A stretch of DNA of 64,000 nt from Salinispirillum marinum (GCF_042651565.1 NZ_JBHSDF010000004.1), one strand, 5' to 3'. Counted from the stretch's first letter, positions 34,607 through 44,200 are shown. Numbers and translations are program-made. Notes: generated by a model not told the origin, from the letters alone.

Positions 34607-35412
34607 CTGTGCAAGAATCGGATTTGAATTGGCGTCATCGTACGCCCAAAACCCGCCTGTTGTTGTGGCTGGGTTGGTTTTTATTGGTCGCACTCTTTGT
34701 TTGGTGCTGGGATTTAATGACGCAGAACACGCTATGGGTATTTGTTTCAGACGCTCCGCGTGCGGGAGCTGATTTGTTGGATCGAGCGTTTCCCCCACGC
34801 TGGGAGTATATGGACCGTTTATGGAAGCCCTTATGGGACACCATCAACATGGCGACTTTAGGCACCTTGCTGGGTATCATCATGGCGGTGCCACTGGCAT
34901 TTTTAGCGGCCACGAATACCACGCCATCGCGCCTGATTCTGCGTCCTTTTGCTTTGCTGTGCATTGTGGCGACCCGGTCGATTAATTCGTTGATATGGGC
35001 ATTATTACTGGTGTCTATCTTAGGGCCTGGCTTACTGGCGGGTATCCTGGCGATTGCCTTCCGGTCGATTGGCTTTATCGGCAAGCTGTTGTATGAAGCC
35101 ATTGAAGAAACGGATGTGGCGCAGATTGAGGCGATTACGGCGACGGGTGCATCGCGCAGCCAAATTCTGAACTACGGAATTGTGCCGCAAGTACTGCCCG
35201 CGTTTTTTGGCATCAGTGTTTTCCGTTGGGACATCAACATTCGTGAAAGCGCTATTCTTGGGCTCGTCGGTGCTGGCGGTATTGGTGTGCAATTACAAGC
35301 CAGTATGAATGTGTTGGCGTGGCCGCAAGTTACCTTGATCATTTTGGTGGTGTTGGCTACCGTGGTGTTCAGCGAATGGGTATCGGCCAGCGTGCGCAAG
35401 GCAGTGATTTAA
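34603..35412 (+). CDS. phnE: PhnE-type permease 2
   Basis: 269 residues with the same plan and near-identical motifs (DVAQIEAITATGASRSQIL, RWDINIRESAILGLVGAGGIG). Two PhnE copies in tandem occur in many marine PhnCDE systems. The stop overlaps the next gene by one base (TAATG). Confidence 0.92.
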   Translation: MTVQESDLNWRHRTPKTRLLLWLGWFLLVALFVWCWDLMTQNTLWVFVSDAPRAGADLLDRAFPPRWEYMDRLWKPLWDTINMATLGTLLGIIMAVPLAFLAATNTTPSRLILRPFALLCIVATRSINSLIWALLLVSILGPGLLAGILAIAFRSIGFIGKLLYEAIEETDVAQIEAITATGASRSQILNYGIVPQVLPAFFGISVFRWDINIRESAILGLVGAGGIGVQLQASMNVLAWPQVTLIILVVLATVVFSEWVSASVRKAVI

Positions 35413-36326
35413 TGAGCAGTGACATAACGGCAGAAACCATCTTAACTTGGTATGAGGAAATTCGTGCCACGTTACCGAAGGTGCCGCCGTGCACGCATCA
35501 AACCCAAACGGTGCAGTCGTTGGATGAACTGGCTGCACACTATGATGTATTTGTGTTTGATGCATACGGTGTTTTGAACGTCGGCGAGTCCGCGATTGTG
35601 GGCGCGGTTGAAGCATTGGCGCGCTTGCAGGACCAAGGCAAACAGGTGCTGGTGCTGACCAATGGCGCGTCGCTTTCCGGCGCTCAGGCCCTGGCTAAGT
35701 TTCAACAGTTAGGTTTTCGTTTAACACCGGAGCAGATCATCAGTAGCCGAGATGCAACCATCATTGGATTGCGGCGCTACGATGCAGTACAACGGTGGGG
35801 CTTCATATTACCGGAACATGCCGATGCTACAGGTTTACCACCCGAAGGTTTATGGCCTGATCATCCCGATTTTTTGGCGGCTGAAGGGTATATTTTTCTT
35901 AATGCTGCGGCGTGGGACATGTCTCGACATGAGGCGTGGGTGGCGTCGTTGAACGCCCATCCACGGCCCATTGTGTTGGCTAATCCCGACCTTGTAGCAC
36001 CCTATGAAGACCGTTTTCGTGTTCAGCCCGGTTATTACTGTATGAAGCGACTACCCACCTCATTACATCCTTGGGTAGAGCCCTTTGGCAAGCCGTTTCA
36101 TAATGCGTTTGATCTGGTGAAAGATGCTGTGCAAAGAGCTGGCTTGTTTGCTACGCCACGGGTGTTAATGCTAGGGGATACTCTGCACACGGATATTCTC
36201 GGTGGGCTGGCGGCAGGTTTTGATACCGCCTTGGTGACGGACTTTGGCGCGCATCGGGGGCTGGATCTACCGGCGTGCTACAACACAACCGGCATCGTGC
36301 CGCATTGGTCGTTGCCGCAGCTATAG
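35412..36326 (+). CDS. HAD-family (NagD-like, IIA) phosphatase in the phn operon
   Basis: 304 residues. HAD motif I reads VFDAYGVLNVG, motif II VLTNGAS, and the C-terminal motif MLGDTLHTDILGGLAAGFDT. This is the HAD-IIA group of phosphatases related to 4-nitrophenylphosphatase and NagD. Coupling by TAATG to the last permease implies that it acts on the imported compound, which would then be a phosphate ester or a phosphonate catabolite. No C-P lyase gene is present in the window. The start at 35412 is fixed by the overlap. Confidence 0.87.
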   Translation: MSSDITAETILTWYEEIRATLPKVPPCTHQTQTVQSLDELAAHYDVFVFDAYGVLNVGESAIVGAVEALARLQDQGKQVLVLTNGASLSGAQALAKFQQLGFRLTPEQIISSRDATIIGLRRYDAVQRWGFILPEHADATGLPPEGLWPDHPDFLAAEGYIFLNAAAWDMSRHEAWVASLNAHPRPIVLANPDLVAPYEDRFRVQPGYYCMKRLPTSLHPWVEPFGKPFHNAFDLVKDAVQRAGLFATPRVLMLGDTLHTDILGGLAAGFDTALVTDFGAHRGLDLPACYNTTGIVPHWSLPQL

Positions 36327-36331
36327 TGCGA

Positions 36332-37966
36332 TCAATCTTGCCAAACCATGCGGCGTTCCAGTGTCCAGTCAACCAGTGGCAGCGGTACATTAAAGCGTTG
36401 TGCCATTGTCTTCAGCCGTGAAGTCCCATTGATGAATACCTCTATGCCGTGTTCTGTAGCGTAATCCACCACCTCTTTTAACGCCAACAAGGCGCTGTAG
36501 CGTAGTTGATGGGCATGATGGACATCGATGTACAGTCGTCGGCATTGTGGCGTCAAACCGGCCGATATCTGGTCGGGCAATGCTTTGGCCGCGGCAAAAT
36601 ACAGGCTGCCGCTGACCTGCACATAGAGGCAATCAGGGTGGTCATCGCTGGCGGGTGTGTCGACCAATGGGTTGTATGCGGAAGGCCGGGGAAACAATTG
36701 GCCATCTTGGCAGGTAAACCAGCGCAGTTCGGCCTGGCTGGTTTGGTGTAAGAACAGCGCGATGCTCAAGCCGACACCCAGCAAAATGGCGTAGTGGAAG
36801 GGTATGGTTAGGGTGGCCAACAGCGTGACTAAAAAGAGGCTGCGCGTTTGACGGTTACCCCGCCACAACGCAGAGATGCTGGGTTGATCAAGCATTGACC
36901 ACGCGGTAGCCACCAGTAAGCCAGCAATAACCGCCACCGGAATTTGCTGTATCCATTGGGCACCCAACAACAGCACGGGCAACAACAGCAGGGCGGTGAT
37001 AAAGGGTGCAAAGCGGGTTTGCGCGCGACCTAATTTCAATAGCGCTGAGCGCGTCAAACTGGCTGAAGCCGGAAAACTGCTGGCGAAGGCCGCCACGATA
37101 TTGGCCCAACCTTGAGCGCGAAGTTCGGTATTCAAGAAATGCATTTCTCGATTGGCGCGCAACGTCACAATCAATTCTAAAGAGCCGATCATGGCAATGG
37201 CGAGCGCCGGCGTCAGGAGCTGCCACCAAAGGTCCGGATCAAGGCTTGGCCATGCACCCTGTGGCCAACCATCCTGAATGTCGGCAGTATTGCCCAAAAA
37301 CATGATATTTTCTTGCCATGCTGGGGGTAGTGTTATGGCAATGGCACTGGCAATCAATAAGGCGATTAGCGCCATAGGCCAGCGAGGCAAATAGCGCTTA
37401 CCGACCAAGACCGCCATCAAGGCCAAAACCCCCAAACTGATGCCCACCGTATCCACATCCAGCCACGTTAGGCCAATCAAGGCTTCACCTTGCGCGAGCG
37501 CTGTGCGCGCTCCTTGTACCGGAAGACCCAGTAGGTCATCCACTTGCATCCAGGCAATCAGCAAGGCCGCACCGGTCGCAAAACCCAGCATGACCGCTTC
37601 AGGAATAAAGTTGAAAATCCTTTCAGCACGACCCAAAACGATTACCAAACGCCATGCTCCCGCCAATATCGTCAGCACGGCCATGGCTGGGAGAAGGGTA
37701 TCGAGTGAGCCTGCGAAGGGCGCCAGCGAGGCCAAGACAATCAAACCCGTGGTGTTGGTGGGGCCAACGTTGATGTGCGCACTTTTACCCAATAGGGCCG
37801 CCAGTGCGCCCGCAACAATAGCCGTGGATAGACCATACATCGGCGGTAAACCCGATAGCATGGCATAGGCCAGACACTGTGGCAGGCCGACCAAAGCGAC
37901 CAAAAGACCCGCACTCACATCTTGCGAAAGGCGGCTGAACGATAGTGTAGATAAGGTTTTTTGCAT
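36332..37966 (-). CDS. SulP/SLC26-family anion transporter with STAS domain
   Basis: 544 residues. It has the usual SulP core (GLLVALVGLPQCLAYAMLSGLPPMYGL; PTNTTGLIVLASL) of about 12 helices, and a C-terminal STAS domain (about 430-535, LYVQVSGSLYFAAAKAL). Substrates include sulfate, bicarbonate and dicarboxylates; this sequence gives no clue. The start at 37966 is the Met before QKTLSTLSFSRLSQDVSAG. It converges with the HAD gene, leaving five bases between the stops. Confidence 0.9.
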   Translation of the reverse strand: MQKTLSTLSFSRLSQDVSAGLLVALVGLPQCLAYAMLSGLPPMYGLSTAIVAGALAALLGKSAHINVGPTNTTGLIVLASLAPFAGSLDTLLPAMAVLTILAGAWRLVIVLGRAERIFNFIPEAVMLGFATGAALLIAWMQVDDLLGLPVQGARTALAQGEALIGLTWLDVDTVGISLGVLALMAVLVGKRYLPRWPMALIALLIASAIAITLPPAWQENIMFLGNTADIQDGWPQGAWPSLDPDLWWQLLTPALAIAMIGSLELIVTLRANREMHFLNTELRAQGWANIVAAFASSFPASASLTRSALLKLGRAQTRFAPFITALLLLPVLLLGAQWIQQIPVAVIAGLLVATAWSMLDQPSISALWRGNRQTRSLFLVTLLATLTIPFHYAILLGVGLSIALFLHQTSQAELRWFTCQDGQLFPRPSAYNPLVDTPASDDHPDCLYVQVSGSLYFAAAKALPDQISAGLTPQCRRLYIDVHHAHQLRYSALLALKEVVDYATEHGIEVFINGTSRLKTMAQRFNVPLPLVDWTLERRMVWQD

Positions 37967-38155
37967 GAACGATATTGTAGGCCACAAAGGCCTTGAGCGA
38001 TAGTCTGCGCTGTGATGAATGCAGAACAGCAGGGGAACGCAATTGCACCTGCAAAAACCGACCAAGTTATGTCACTATCCTGTGTCTGCACGCTAGCCAT
38101 TGCAGTCCAACATCAGCAATGGCTTGATACGGAGCTACTGAAAGGACGAACTGTG

Positions 38156-38974
38156 ATGAAAGGTCGCCATATCAAAGGTTATTGTCGTTTTGTGTGCCTA
38201 CGATTGGGCATCGGGGTCATGCTGGCCATGCTTACGTCATGCGTGGCGCTGCCGACGGACTCGGCCCAGCGTCCAATGAATGCCATCCCTTATGGTGCCG
38301 AGAGTCGCCAGTGGTTGATGTTATATACTCCCGAGTCAGAGACACCTTCCGCCATGCCTGTATACCTTTGGTCGCATTCCAACACGGGCGTTGCAGATCA
38401 ACCCGTGTCATCAATGGTAAAAATGTTGAACGAACAAGGTATTGCCGTCATCAGTTGGGCCTCGGTGCCGCGAATTACCAACCTAAGCGATCTGGAAACA
38501 GCGTGGGCAGATGCGGAGCTTCTTTGGCGTTGGATTGAGGAACATGCAGAAATGCACAATCTGGACGCCCAACGCGTGATCATCGGTGGTCGATCACGGG
38601 GTTCCGGCGTGAGTTGGAAACTTGCCCACAGCAATAAGCCGGGCATCCTGGGCGTGTATATGGATGCCGCGTTGCCGGACGGTTTCTGGCAGCGCCCGGA
38701 TGTTTGGCAGCCGGTTAACGACATCACCTTAAACTCGCCACCCTTATTTTTAGCCTACGGGCCTGTGCCCGGTGATGGCGACATACACCGCCCTGAAAAT
38801 GGCATGAAGGTCGGCGATAGATACAGGGAATTGGGTATCGAGGACCGATTTACGTTAGTTCATAGCCTTGGCATTTCTGAAAATACAAATACCTATCAAT
38901 TTCTGGTGGATTTTGTGGCGTCTCATTTTGATCAATCGGTCGAGGGTTTCGGCATAAGATCAGGAACTCAATAA
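38156..38974 (+). CDS. Lipoprotein with alpha/beta-hydrolase fold
   Basis: 272 residues with a lipobox LTSC (lipidated Cys about residue 28). The mature part shows YLWSHSNTGVA, then a nucleophile elbow GGRSRG (Ser) and PPLFLAYGPVPGDGD, consistent with an esterase-like fold anchored in an envelope membrane. No named family is recognised. AAGGA precedes the ATG. It is divergent from the SulP gene. Confidence 0.7.
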   Translation: MKGRHIKGYCRFVCLRLGIGVMLAMLTSCVALPTDSAQRPMNAIPYGAESRQWLMLYTPESETPSAMPVYLWSHSNTGVADQPVSSMVKMLNEQGIAVISWASVPRITNLSDLETAWADAELLWRWIEEHAEMHNLDAQRVIIGGRSRGSGVSWKLAHSNKPGILGVYMDAALPDGFWQRPDVWQPVNDITLNSPPLFLAYGPVPGDGDIHRPENGMKVGDRYRELGIEDRFTLVHSLGISENTNTYQFLVDFVASHFDQSVEGFGIRSGTQ

Positions 38975-39101
38975 AAGGTTTCTCCTACTAAAGCATGAGA
39001 AATCCCCACCTAAGGCAGCATGGGTGAAATTATTGCTGTATGCCTAAATGATCGACAGGGTTACCACCCTATCAATAACAACAACATTCGAGGCATACAT
39101 C

Positions 39102-40622
39102 ATGATTTATGCAAATCCTGGCCAACCCGGCGCCAAAGTATCGGTTAACGCACAGTACGAAAATTTCATTGGTGGTGAATGGATAAAACCCGTCAACGGG
39201 CAGTATTTTGACAATGTTTCTCCGGTAACCGGGCGTGCCTTTTGCCGCATTCCACGGTCGACCAAAGAAGATATTGAATTGGCATTAGATGCCGCCCATG
39301 CCGCCAAAGCTGCGTGGGGCAAAACGTCCGTCACCGAACGGTCTAACCTTCTGCTGAAAATAGCCGATCGTTTGGAACAGAACCTTGAAATGATGGCCAT
39401 TGCCGAAACATGGGACAACGGTAAAGCTGTGCGTGAAACGCTAAACGCCGATGTACCCTTGGCCGTCGACCACTTTCGCTATTTTGCCGGTGCCATTCGG
39501 GCACAAGAAGGCAGCATTGGCGAAATTGACCAGAACACCATTGCCTATCACTTTAATGAACCGCTGGGTGTCGTTGGGCAAATCATTCCTTGGAATTTCC
39601 CGTTGTTGATGGCGGCGTGGAAGCTGGCGCCTGCGTTGGCGGCTGGTAATTGCATCGTGCTAAAACCTGCTGAACAAACCCCATGGTCCATTCTTAAATT
39701 TATGGAGCTGGTGGGCGACTTATTGCCTGCAGGTGTGTTGAACGTAGTGAACGGCTATGGTGCAGAAGCGGGGCAAGCCTTGGCGACCAGCAAACGCATT
39801 GCCAAAATTGCGTTCACCGGCTCCACGCCAGTAGGCGCGCACATCATGAAATGCGCTGCGGAGAACATCATTCCTTCCACCGTAGAATTGGGTGGCAAGT
39901 CACCGAATATCTTCTTCAGTGATGTACTTGACCATGAAGACAACTACCTCAGCAAATGTGTTGAGGGTGTGGTATTGGCGTTCTTCAACCAAGGCGAAGT
40001 GTGCACCTGCCCGTCGCGCTTGTTGATCCAAGAAGACATCTACGACCATTTTATTGCGTTGGTTATCGAACGCACCAAGCAGATCAAACGCGGTAACCCC
40101 TTAGATTCAGACGTCATGGTGGGGGCGCAGGCATCGGCTGAACAGTACGATAAAATTCTGTCGTATTTTGGCATTGCCAAAGAAGAGGGCGCTGAAGTAC
40201 TGATGGGCGGTGGTAAAGAAGCCTTAGGTACGGACCTCGATGCGGGCTACTACATTCAGCCCACGTTGTTGAAGGGCCACAACAAAATGCGCGTCTTCCA
40301 AGAAGAAATTTTTGGGCCAGTGGTATCTGTCACTACCTTTAAGGATGAAGCAGAAGCACTTGCGATTGCCAACGATACCGAATTCGGCTTAGGCGCTGGC
40401 GTGTGGACCCGTGATATGAACCGCGCTTACCGTATGGGCCGTGGCATAGAAGCGGGCCGCGTGTGGACCAACTGTTATCACCATTACCCGGCGCATGCGG
40501 CGTTTGGCGGGTACAAGAAATCAGGTGTGGGTCGTGAGAATCACAAAATGATGCTGAGCGCCTATCAAAATACGAAAAACCTGCTGGTGAGTTATGATGT
40601 GAATCCGATGGGCTTTTTCTAA
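39102..40622 (+). CDS. exaC: NAD-dependent acetaldehyde dehydrogenase, ExaC/AldB type
   Basis: 506 residues, the normal length. N-terminal MIYANPGQPGAKVSV is typical of ExaC. Catalytic Glu lies in VELGGKSPN and Cys in FNQGEVCTCPSRL. It oxidises acetaldehyde to acetate during ethanol use. An inverted repeat AGGGT-TACC-ACCCT (39057-39070) sits upstream. The nearby FIST-kinase-regulator genes match the ethanol-regulatory neighbourhood of Pseudomonas. Confidence 0.93.
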   Translation: MIYANPGQPGAKVSVNAQYENFIGGEWIKPVNGQYFDNVSPVTGRAFCRIPRSTKEDIELALDAAHAAKAAWGKTSVTERSNLLLKIADRLEQNLEMMAIAETWDNGKAVRETLNADVPLAVDHFRYFAGAIRAQEGSIGEIDQNTIAYHFNEPLGVVGQIIPWNFPLLMAAWKLAPALAAGNCIVLKPAEQTPWSILKFMELVGDLLPAGVLNVVNGYGAEAGQALATSKRIAKIAFTGSTPVGAHIMKCAAENIIPSTVELGGKSPNIFFSDVLDHEDNYLSKCVEGVVLAFFNQGEVCTCPSRLLIQEDIYDHFIALVIERTKQIKRGNPLDSDVMVGAQASAEQYDKILSYFGIAKEEGAEVLMGGGKEALGTDLDAGYYIQPTLLKGHNKMRVFQEEIFGPVVSVTTFKDEAEALAIANDTEFGLGAGVWTRDMNRAYRMGRGIEAGRVWTNCYHHYPAHAAFGGYKKSGVGRENHKMMLSAYQNTKNLLVSYDVNPMGFF

Positions 40623-40750
40623 ACACTAAGAAACCTCTTTTGCTCAATCTGGCGTTGTTAAAAATGGCCAAAAAATGCTCACTTACATAACGTAAGCTGC
40701 GCTTTCTTGGCCATTTTTGCCTAGCCTTATTTTCGCCTCAGAGGTTTCGA
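40621..40750 (-). repeat. Dispersed intergenic hairpin element, copy 2
   Basis: This is the inverted-orientation match to the element at 1849-2000, located directly after exaC. AAAAATGGCCAA (40660-40671) pairs perfectly with TTGGCCATTTTT (40707-40718). The inner CTTAC (40682-40686) and GTAAG (40692-40696) pair around the loop ATAAC. In copy 1 the inner stem is identical and the loop differs, a pattern expected for a conserved structure. It may serve as a transcription end for exaC. Confidence 0.8.
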
Positions 40751-40861
40751 ACGTGCGCAAGTAGTTAAGATAAACAAGGGTGTTCGATAGTAATTGAACG
40801 TGCAATCCCCCCATTATTTGTGGCACTCTTAATATTCTTAATGGTCGTTGAAGTTGTCACC

Positions 40862-42025
40862 ATGTCGAATCCAACCATTGCCATCTACCCAGCTTGGTCT
40901 GATGCGATAGATCCCGTAACTGTGGCGCAGTCGCTGGCCGATCAATATTCTGGTACTCCAGTCACTACCGTGCTCTTTTTCTGTTCGGCCGAATACCCGT
41001 TGGCTGAATTGGCGGAGGCGCTTAATAACTCGTTAGCGCATGTGCCGCTCATTGGCTGCACCACGGCGGGAGAGATTAATCCACAGGGTTACGCGCGCGG
41101 ATCGGTATCGGCTATTGGTTTCGACCCGGCTTATGTGACCCTGTCATCGGCGCTGATTGAAGACTTGCCAGCCTTCGGTTTTGCCGACGCACAACGGTTG
41201 CTGGATGAGCTGTTGATGAAAGCGCCAGCGTTATGCGGTAATGAAGTTTTCGCCATGACCTTGTTGGATGGCCTGTCCAGCCAGGAAGAGCGGGTGCTGG
41301 CGGCTTTGGATGCCGTGTTGGGCAGCATTCCGCATTTTGGTGGCTCGGCAGGAGATGATATTCACTTGGCACGTACGCATGTGTTCATTAACGGACGTTT
41401 TCATACCCAAGCGGCCATATTAATTTTGTTTCATACAAAACTGCCTTTTGCAGTGTTTTCTACGCACCACATGGCACCCCTGCATGAAAAACTGGTGGTC
41501 ACCGCGGCGGACCCTGATACACGTACTGTGCATGAGTTGAACGCGCAACCAGCCGCTCAGGCTTATCTGGAAGCGTTCGGTATTGATCGCGCTGACCTGA
41601 ACCCCACCACCTTTGCGTTGCATCCGCTGGCGGTGCGGACCGGAAATGCCTATTACGTACGCTCCATACAGCGGGTCAATGCAGACGACAGCCTGACCTT
41701 TTACTGCGCCGTAGGGAATGGCATGGTACTAACCACCATGACCCCGGAACCCCTGTTACCGAATTTGGCCACCTGTTTGACCGCTTTGGAAACTCGTATA
41801 GGACCACCCTTACTGACGTTAGGGTGCGATTGTTTCTTGCGCCGTACAGAAACCGAGTCTCGCGGTGACGTCGAAGCCGCGTCTGATTTTCTCCGACAAC
41901 ATCGCGTATTGGGTTTCAATACCTATGGCGAGCATTTCGATGGTGTCCACATTAATCAGACGTTTACCGGCGTGATGCTGGGCTATCCTAAAGATGGGCC
42001 GGATGAAGTACACCAACGAGATTGA
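40862..42025 (+). CDS. FIST-domain protein, NosP-like
   Basis: 387 residues with the FIST N-terminal (about 15-210: FFCSAEYPLAELAEALNN, LIGCTTAGEINPQGY) and C-terminal (to the end: GCDCFLRRTETESRGD, GFNTYGEHFDGVHINQTFTGV) domains. FIST proteins encoded beside NahK-type kinases, known as NosP, bind haem and sense nitric oxide. The next gene is such a kinase and overlaps this one. A conserved haem-ligand His cannot be assigned with certainty here. Confidence 0.86.
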   Translation: MSNPTIAIYPAWSDAIDPVTVAQSLADQYSGTPVTTVLFFCSAEYPLAELAEALNNSLAHVPLIGCTTAGEINPQGYARGSVSAIGFDPAYVTLSSALIEDLPAFGFADAQRLLDELLMKAPALCGNEVFAMTLLDGLSSQEERVLAALDAVLGSIPHFGGSAGDDIHLARTHVFINGRFHTQAAILILFHTKLPFAVFSTHHMAPLHEKLVVTAADPDTRTVHELNAQPAAQAYLEAFGIDRADLNPTTFALHPLAVRTGNAYYVRSIQRVNADDSLTFYCAVGNGMVLTTMTPEPLLPNLATCLTALETRIGPPLLTLGCDCFLRRTETESRGDVEAASDFLRQHRVLGFNTYGEHFDGVHINQTFTGVMLGYPKDGPDEVHQRD

Positions 42026-43349
42026 TCTGCAACAGCGTCTGCTTGCGCTGGAAAGCGAAAACCAACGCTTGCAGCGCATCAACGATGCCTTGATCGAGCG
42101 CGTTGAAGCGGGCAGCTCGATGAACACCACACCCTATGCTGCCTTTGAACATTCTACGGCGTTAGCAGAACAAGTTCGAGAGCGCACTGCGGAACTCAGT
42201 GAACTTGCCCAGCGGCTGCGTCTGGCGAAACAAGAAGCAGAGCAGGCTAACCACTCGAAAACACGCTTTCTTGCCGCCGTCAGCCACGATGTTTTGCAGC
42301 CCCTCAACGCTGCACGGTTGTTTGTAGGGGCGTTGCTGGAACAACCAGCAACCGTTGAAACGGCACAATTGATTCATTCGGTCAGCCAGGCATTGGATAA
42401 TATTGATCGCCTACTAGGAACGTTGATAGATATATCTCGCTTGGATGCGGGGATTATTCAACCCGACATCACCGCATTTGATCTCCGTGCCTTGTTGTCG
42501 CAATTAGCGATGGAATACCAGCACATAGCACAGGAGGGCGGTGTAACGTTCAAGGCGTATACACCCTCGTTTACTGTGCGCAGCGACAGTGTATTACTCG
42601 GTCGTGTGTTGCGTAATTTTTTGAGTAATGCCGTGCGCTATACGCCACGTAAAGGGCGCGTCGTTTTGGGTTGTCGCCCTTGTTCTCATGCCGTTGATAT
42701 TGCCGTGTGGGATACCGGGCCGGGAATTCCTGACGACCAACAGGCAGCCATTTTTAACGAATTCCAGCGCTTGTCTACCGGGGCTGAGCATGCCGACCGT
42801 GGTTTAGGTTTGGGTTTAGCCATAGTAGATAAAATGGCCCGCATGCTTGATCACCCTGTCAACGTTCATTCAAAGCTTGGGCACGGTTCCTGTTTCCGCA
42901 TTCGCGTACCGAGAGCCCGACAGCAAGAGATCGTTCGCTTGACAAGGGACGACTCGCTGGTAAAAACCGAACGATTTGCTTGGTCAAGGGTCTGGCTTAT
43001 CGAGAACGATGTTCAGGTTGCCCAAGGTATGCGAGGGTTGCTCGAAGCGTGGGGTTGCATTGTGGTGGTAGCGCACGACTTGGCGAATTTATCAGCACAG
43101 GTGAATATGGCGCAAACTCCGGTAGATTTGCTGATCTCAGACTATCACCTTGATGATCAGGTTCTGGGTATCGATGTGATAAACCGCATTCAGGCTAGCC
43201 GGGCTGTACCTGTACCCGCCATGATTATTACAGCGGACTATAGCCGCGAACTGAAGGAGCAAGCCAGAGCACAGGGCATACACCTTGTACATAAACCCGT
43301 AAAACCACACCGGTTGCGCGCTCTAATGACCAGTCTATTGCGGCCGTAA
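41994..43349 (+). CDS. Hybrid histidine kinase, NahK/ErcS'-like
   Basis: 451 residues, cytoplasmic. An N-terminal coiled coil (LQQRLLALESENQRLQRIND) is followed by the H-box AAVSHDVLQPLNAARLF characteristic of NahK/ErcS' kinases. The ATPase domain has G-boxes WDTGPGIP and GLGLGLAIVDKM, and a C-terminal receiver has LLISDYHLDD and an HKPVKP lysine. The PAS domain found in Pseudomonas NahK is missing. The gene overlaps the FIST gene by 32 bases (or 23 if the ATG at 42003 is used). NosP controls its kinase partner in known pairs. Confidence 0.88.
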   Translation: MGRMKYTNEIDLQQRLLALESENQRLQRINDALIERVEAGSSMNTTPYAAFEHSTALAEQVRERTAELSELAQRLRLAKQEAEQANHSKTRFLAAVSHDVLQPLNAARLFVGALLEQPATVETAQLIHSVSQALDNIDRLLGTLIDISRLDAGIIQPDITAFDLRALLSQLAMEYQHIAQEGGVTFKAYTPSFTVRSDSVLLGRVLRNFLSNAVRYTPRKGRVVLGCRPCSHAVDIAVWDTGPGIPDDQQAAIFNEFQRLSTGAEHADRGLGLGLAIVDKMARMLDHPVNVHSKLGHGSCFRIRVPRARQQEIVRLTRDDSLVKTERFAWSRVWLIENDVQVAQGMRGLLEAWGCIVVVAHDLANLSAQVNMAQTPVDLLISDYHLDDQVLGIDVINRIQASRAVPVPAMIITADYSRELKEQARAQGIHLVHKPVKPHRLRALMTSLLRP

Positions 43350-44024
43350 GTAAGGCGTGAAATCAAGCTGTTTCGCCGCCAAAATGGCTTGCACGCGGTT
43401 TTGCGCGCCCAATTGACGCAGAATGGCAGAAACATGCGTTTTCACCGTGGTTTCGGCAATGTTTAAGTGGTTCGCAATTTGTTTGTTCGATTCGCCTCGC
43501 GTCATGCGTGCCAACACTTGCAACTGTTTGCGTGTGAGAGACTGCAATGCCTCTTGCTGGATGTGAGGTGTTGCCGCACTGGGCACCGTATTAGGAGCCG
43601 TGGTTTGACGAAGAATGTCGGCTGGTACATACACATTGCCCGCTAAAACCTTTTCGATGGCATCCGCCATCTGTGCGCGCGATGACGATTTGGGAATGTA
43701 ACCGGCAGCACCAAAATTCATCGCCTGCAAGATCGTTTGGCGCTCAATTTCTGCGGACACCATGATAACTGCCAATTCCGGCAACGCATTGCGCACCTGA
43801 ATAAGCCCATTTAACCCATCCATGCCGGGCATGTTTAGGTCCAGCAAAAGAAGATCCCAGTCCTCCATGCGCTTGAGCGCATCTTCTGAAGGCAACAAGG
43901 CGGTTAAGGCAGCCGGTAGGTCGTCGGCTTCAGCGGTATATACGTCGGCATGATGCTCACGAATCACACTGATGATGGCATCACGAAACAATGGATGGTC
44001 GTCTGCTACGAGTATTTTCAACAC
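43335..44024 (-). CDS. LuxR-type response regulator, AgmR/ErbR-like
   Basis: About 229 residues. The receiver begins KILVADDHPLFRDAI with the phospho-acceptor Asp in LLLDLNMPGMDGL and Lys in PKSSS. The LuxR helix-turn-helix is LTRKQLQVLARMTRGESNKQIANHL (quoted in part). No in-frame ATG lies next to the receiver, so GTG 44024 is preferred, with TTG 44021 as alternative; an ATG at 44159 would add 45 atypical residues. Its 3' end overlaps the kinase 3' end by 15 bases. It is the natural output partner of the kinase or of the ethanol pathway. Confidence 0.87.
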   Translation of the reverse strand: MLKILVADDHPLFRDAIISVIREHHADVYTAEADDLPAALTALLPSEDALKRMEDWDLLLLDLNMPGMDGLNGLIQVRNALPELAVIMVSAEIERQTILQAMNFGAAGYIPKSSSRAQMADAIEKVLAGNVYVPADILRQTTAPNTVPSAATPHIQQEALQSLTRKQLQVLARMTRGESNKQIANHLNIAETTVKTHVSAILRQLGAQNRVQAILAAKQLDFTPYLRPQ

Positions 44025-44163
44025 GGTCGGCTTGCTCGTCGTTGTTTTTATGGGCGAATGTGTCGGAGCTCCCCTTAAGGAAAGCACGAATTTGCTCTGC
44101 AGGCCAGATGATAAATGTGGATAGTAATATTTGGCTAAAAATAGGAAGAGTCTATGCATTGCT

Positions 44164-44192
44164 CAAAAAAGCCTGACTTTACAGTCAGGCTT
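44164..44192 (-). terminator. Terminator of the AfuABC-like operon
   Basis: On the minus strand, AAGCCTGACT and AGTCAGGCTT form a 10-bp stem with a four-base loop followed by TTTTTT. It sits nine bases after the ATPase stop. Confidence 0.92.
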
Positions 44193-44200
44193 CAGGACGA

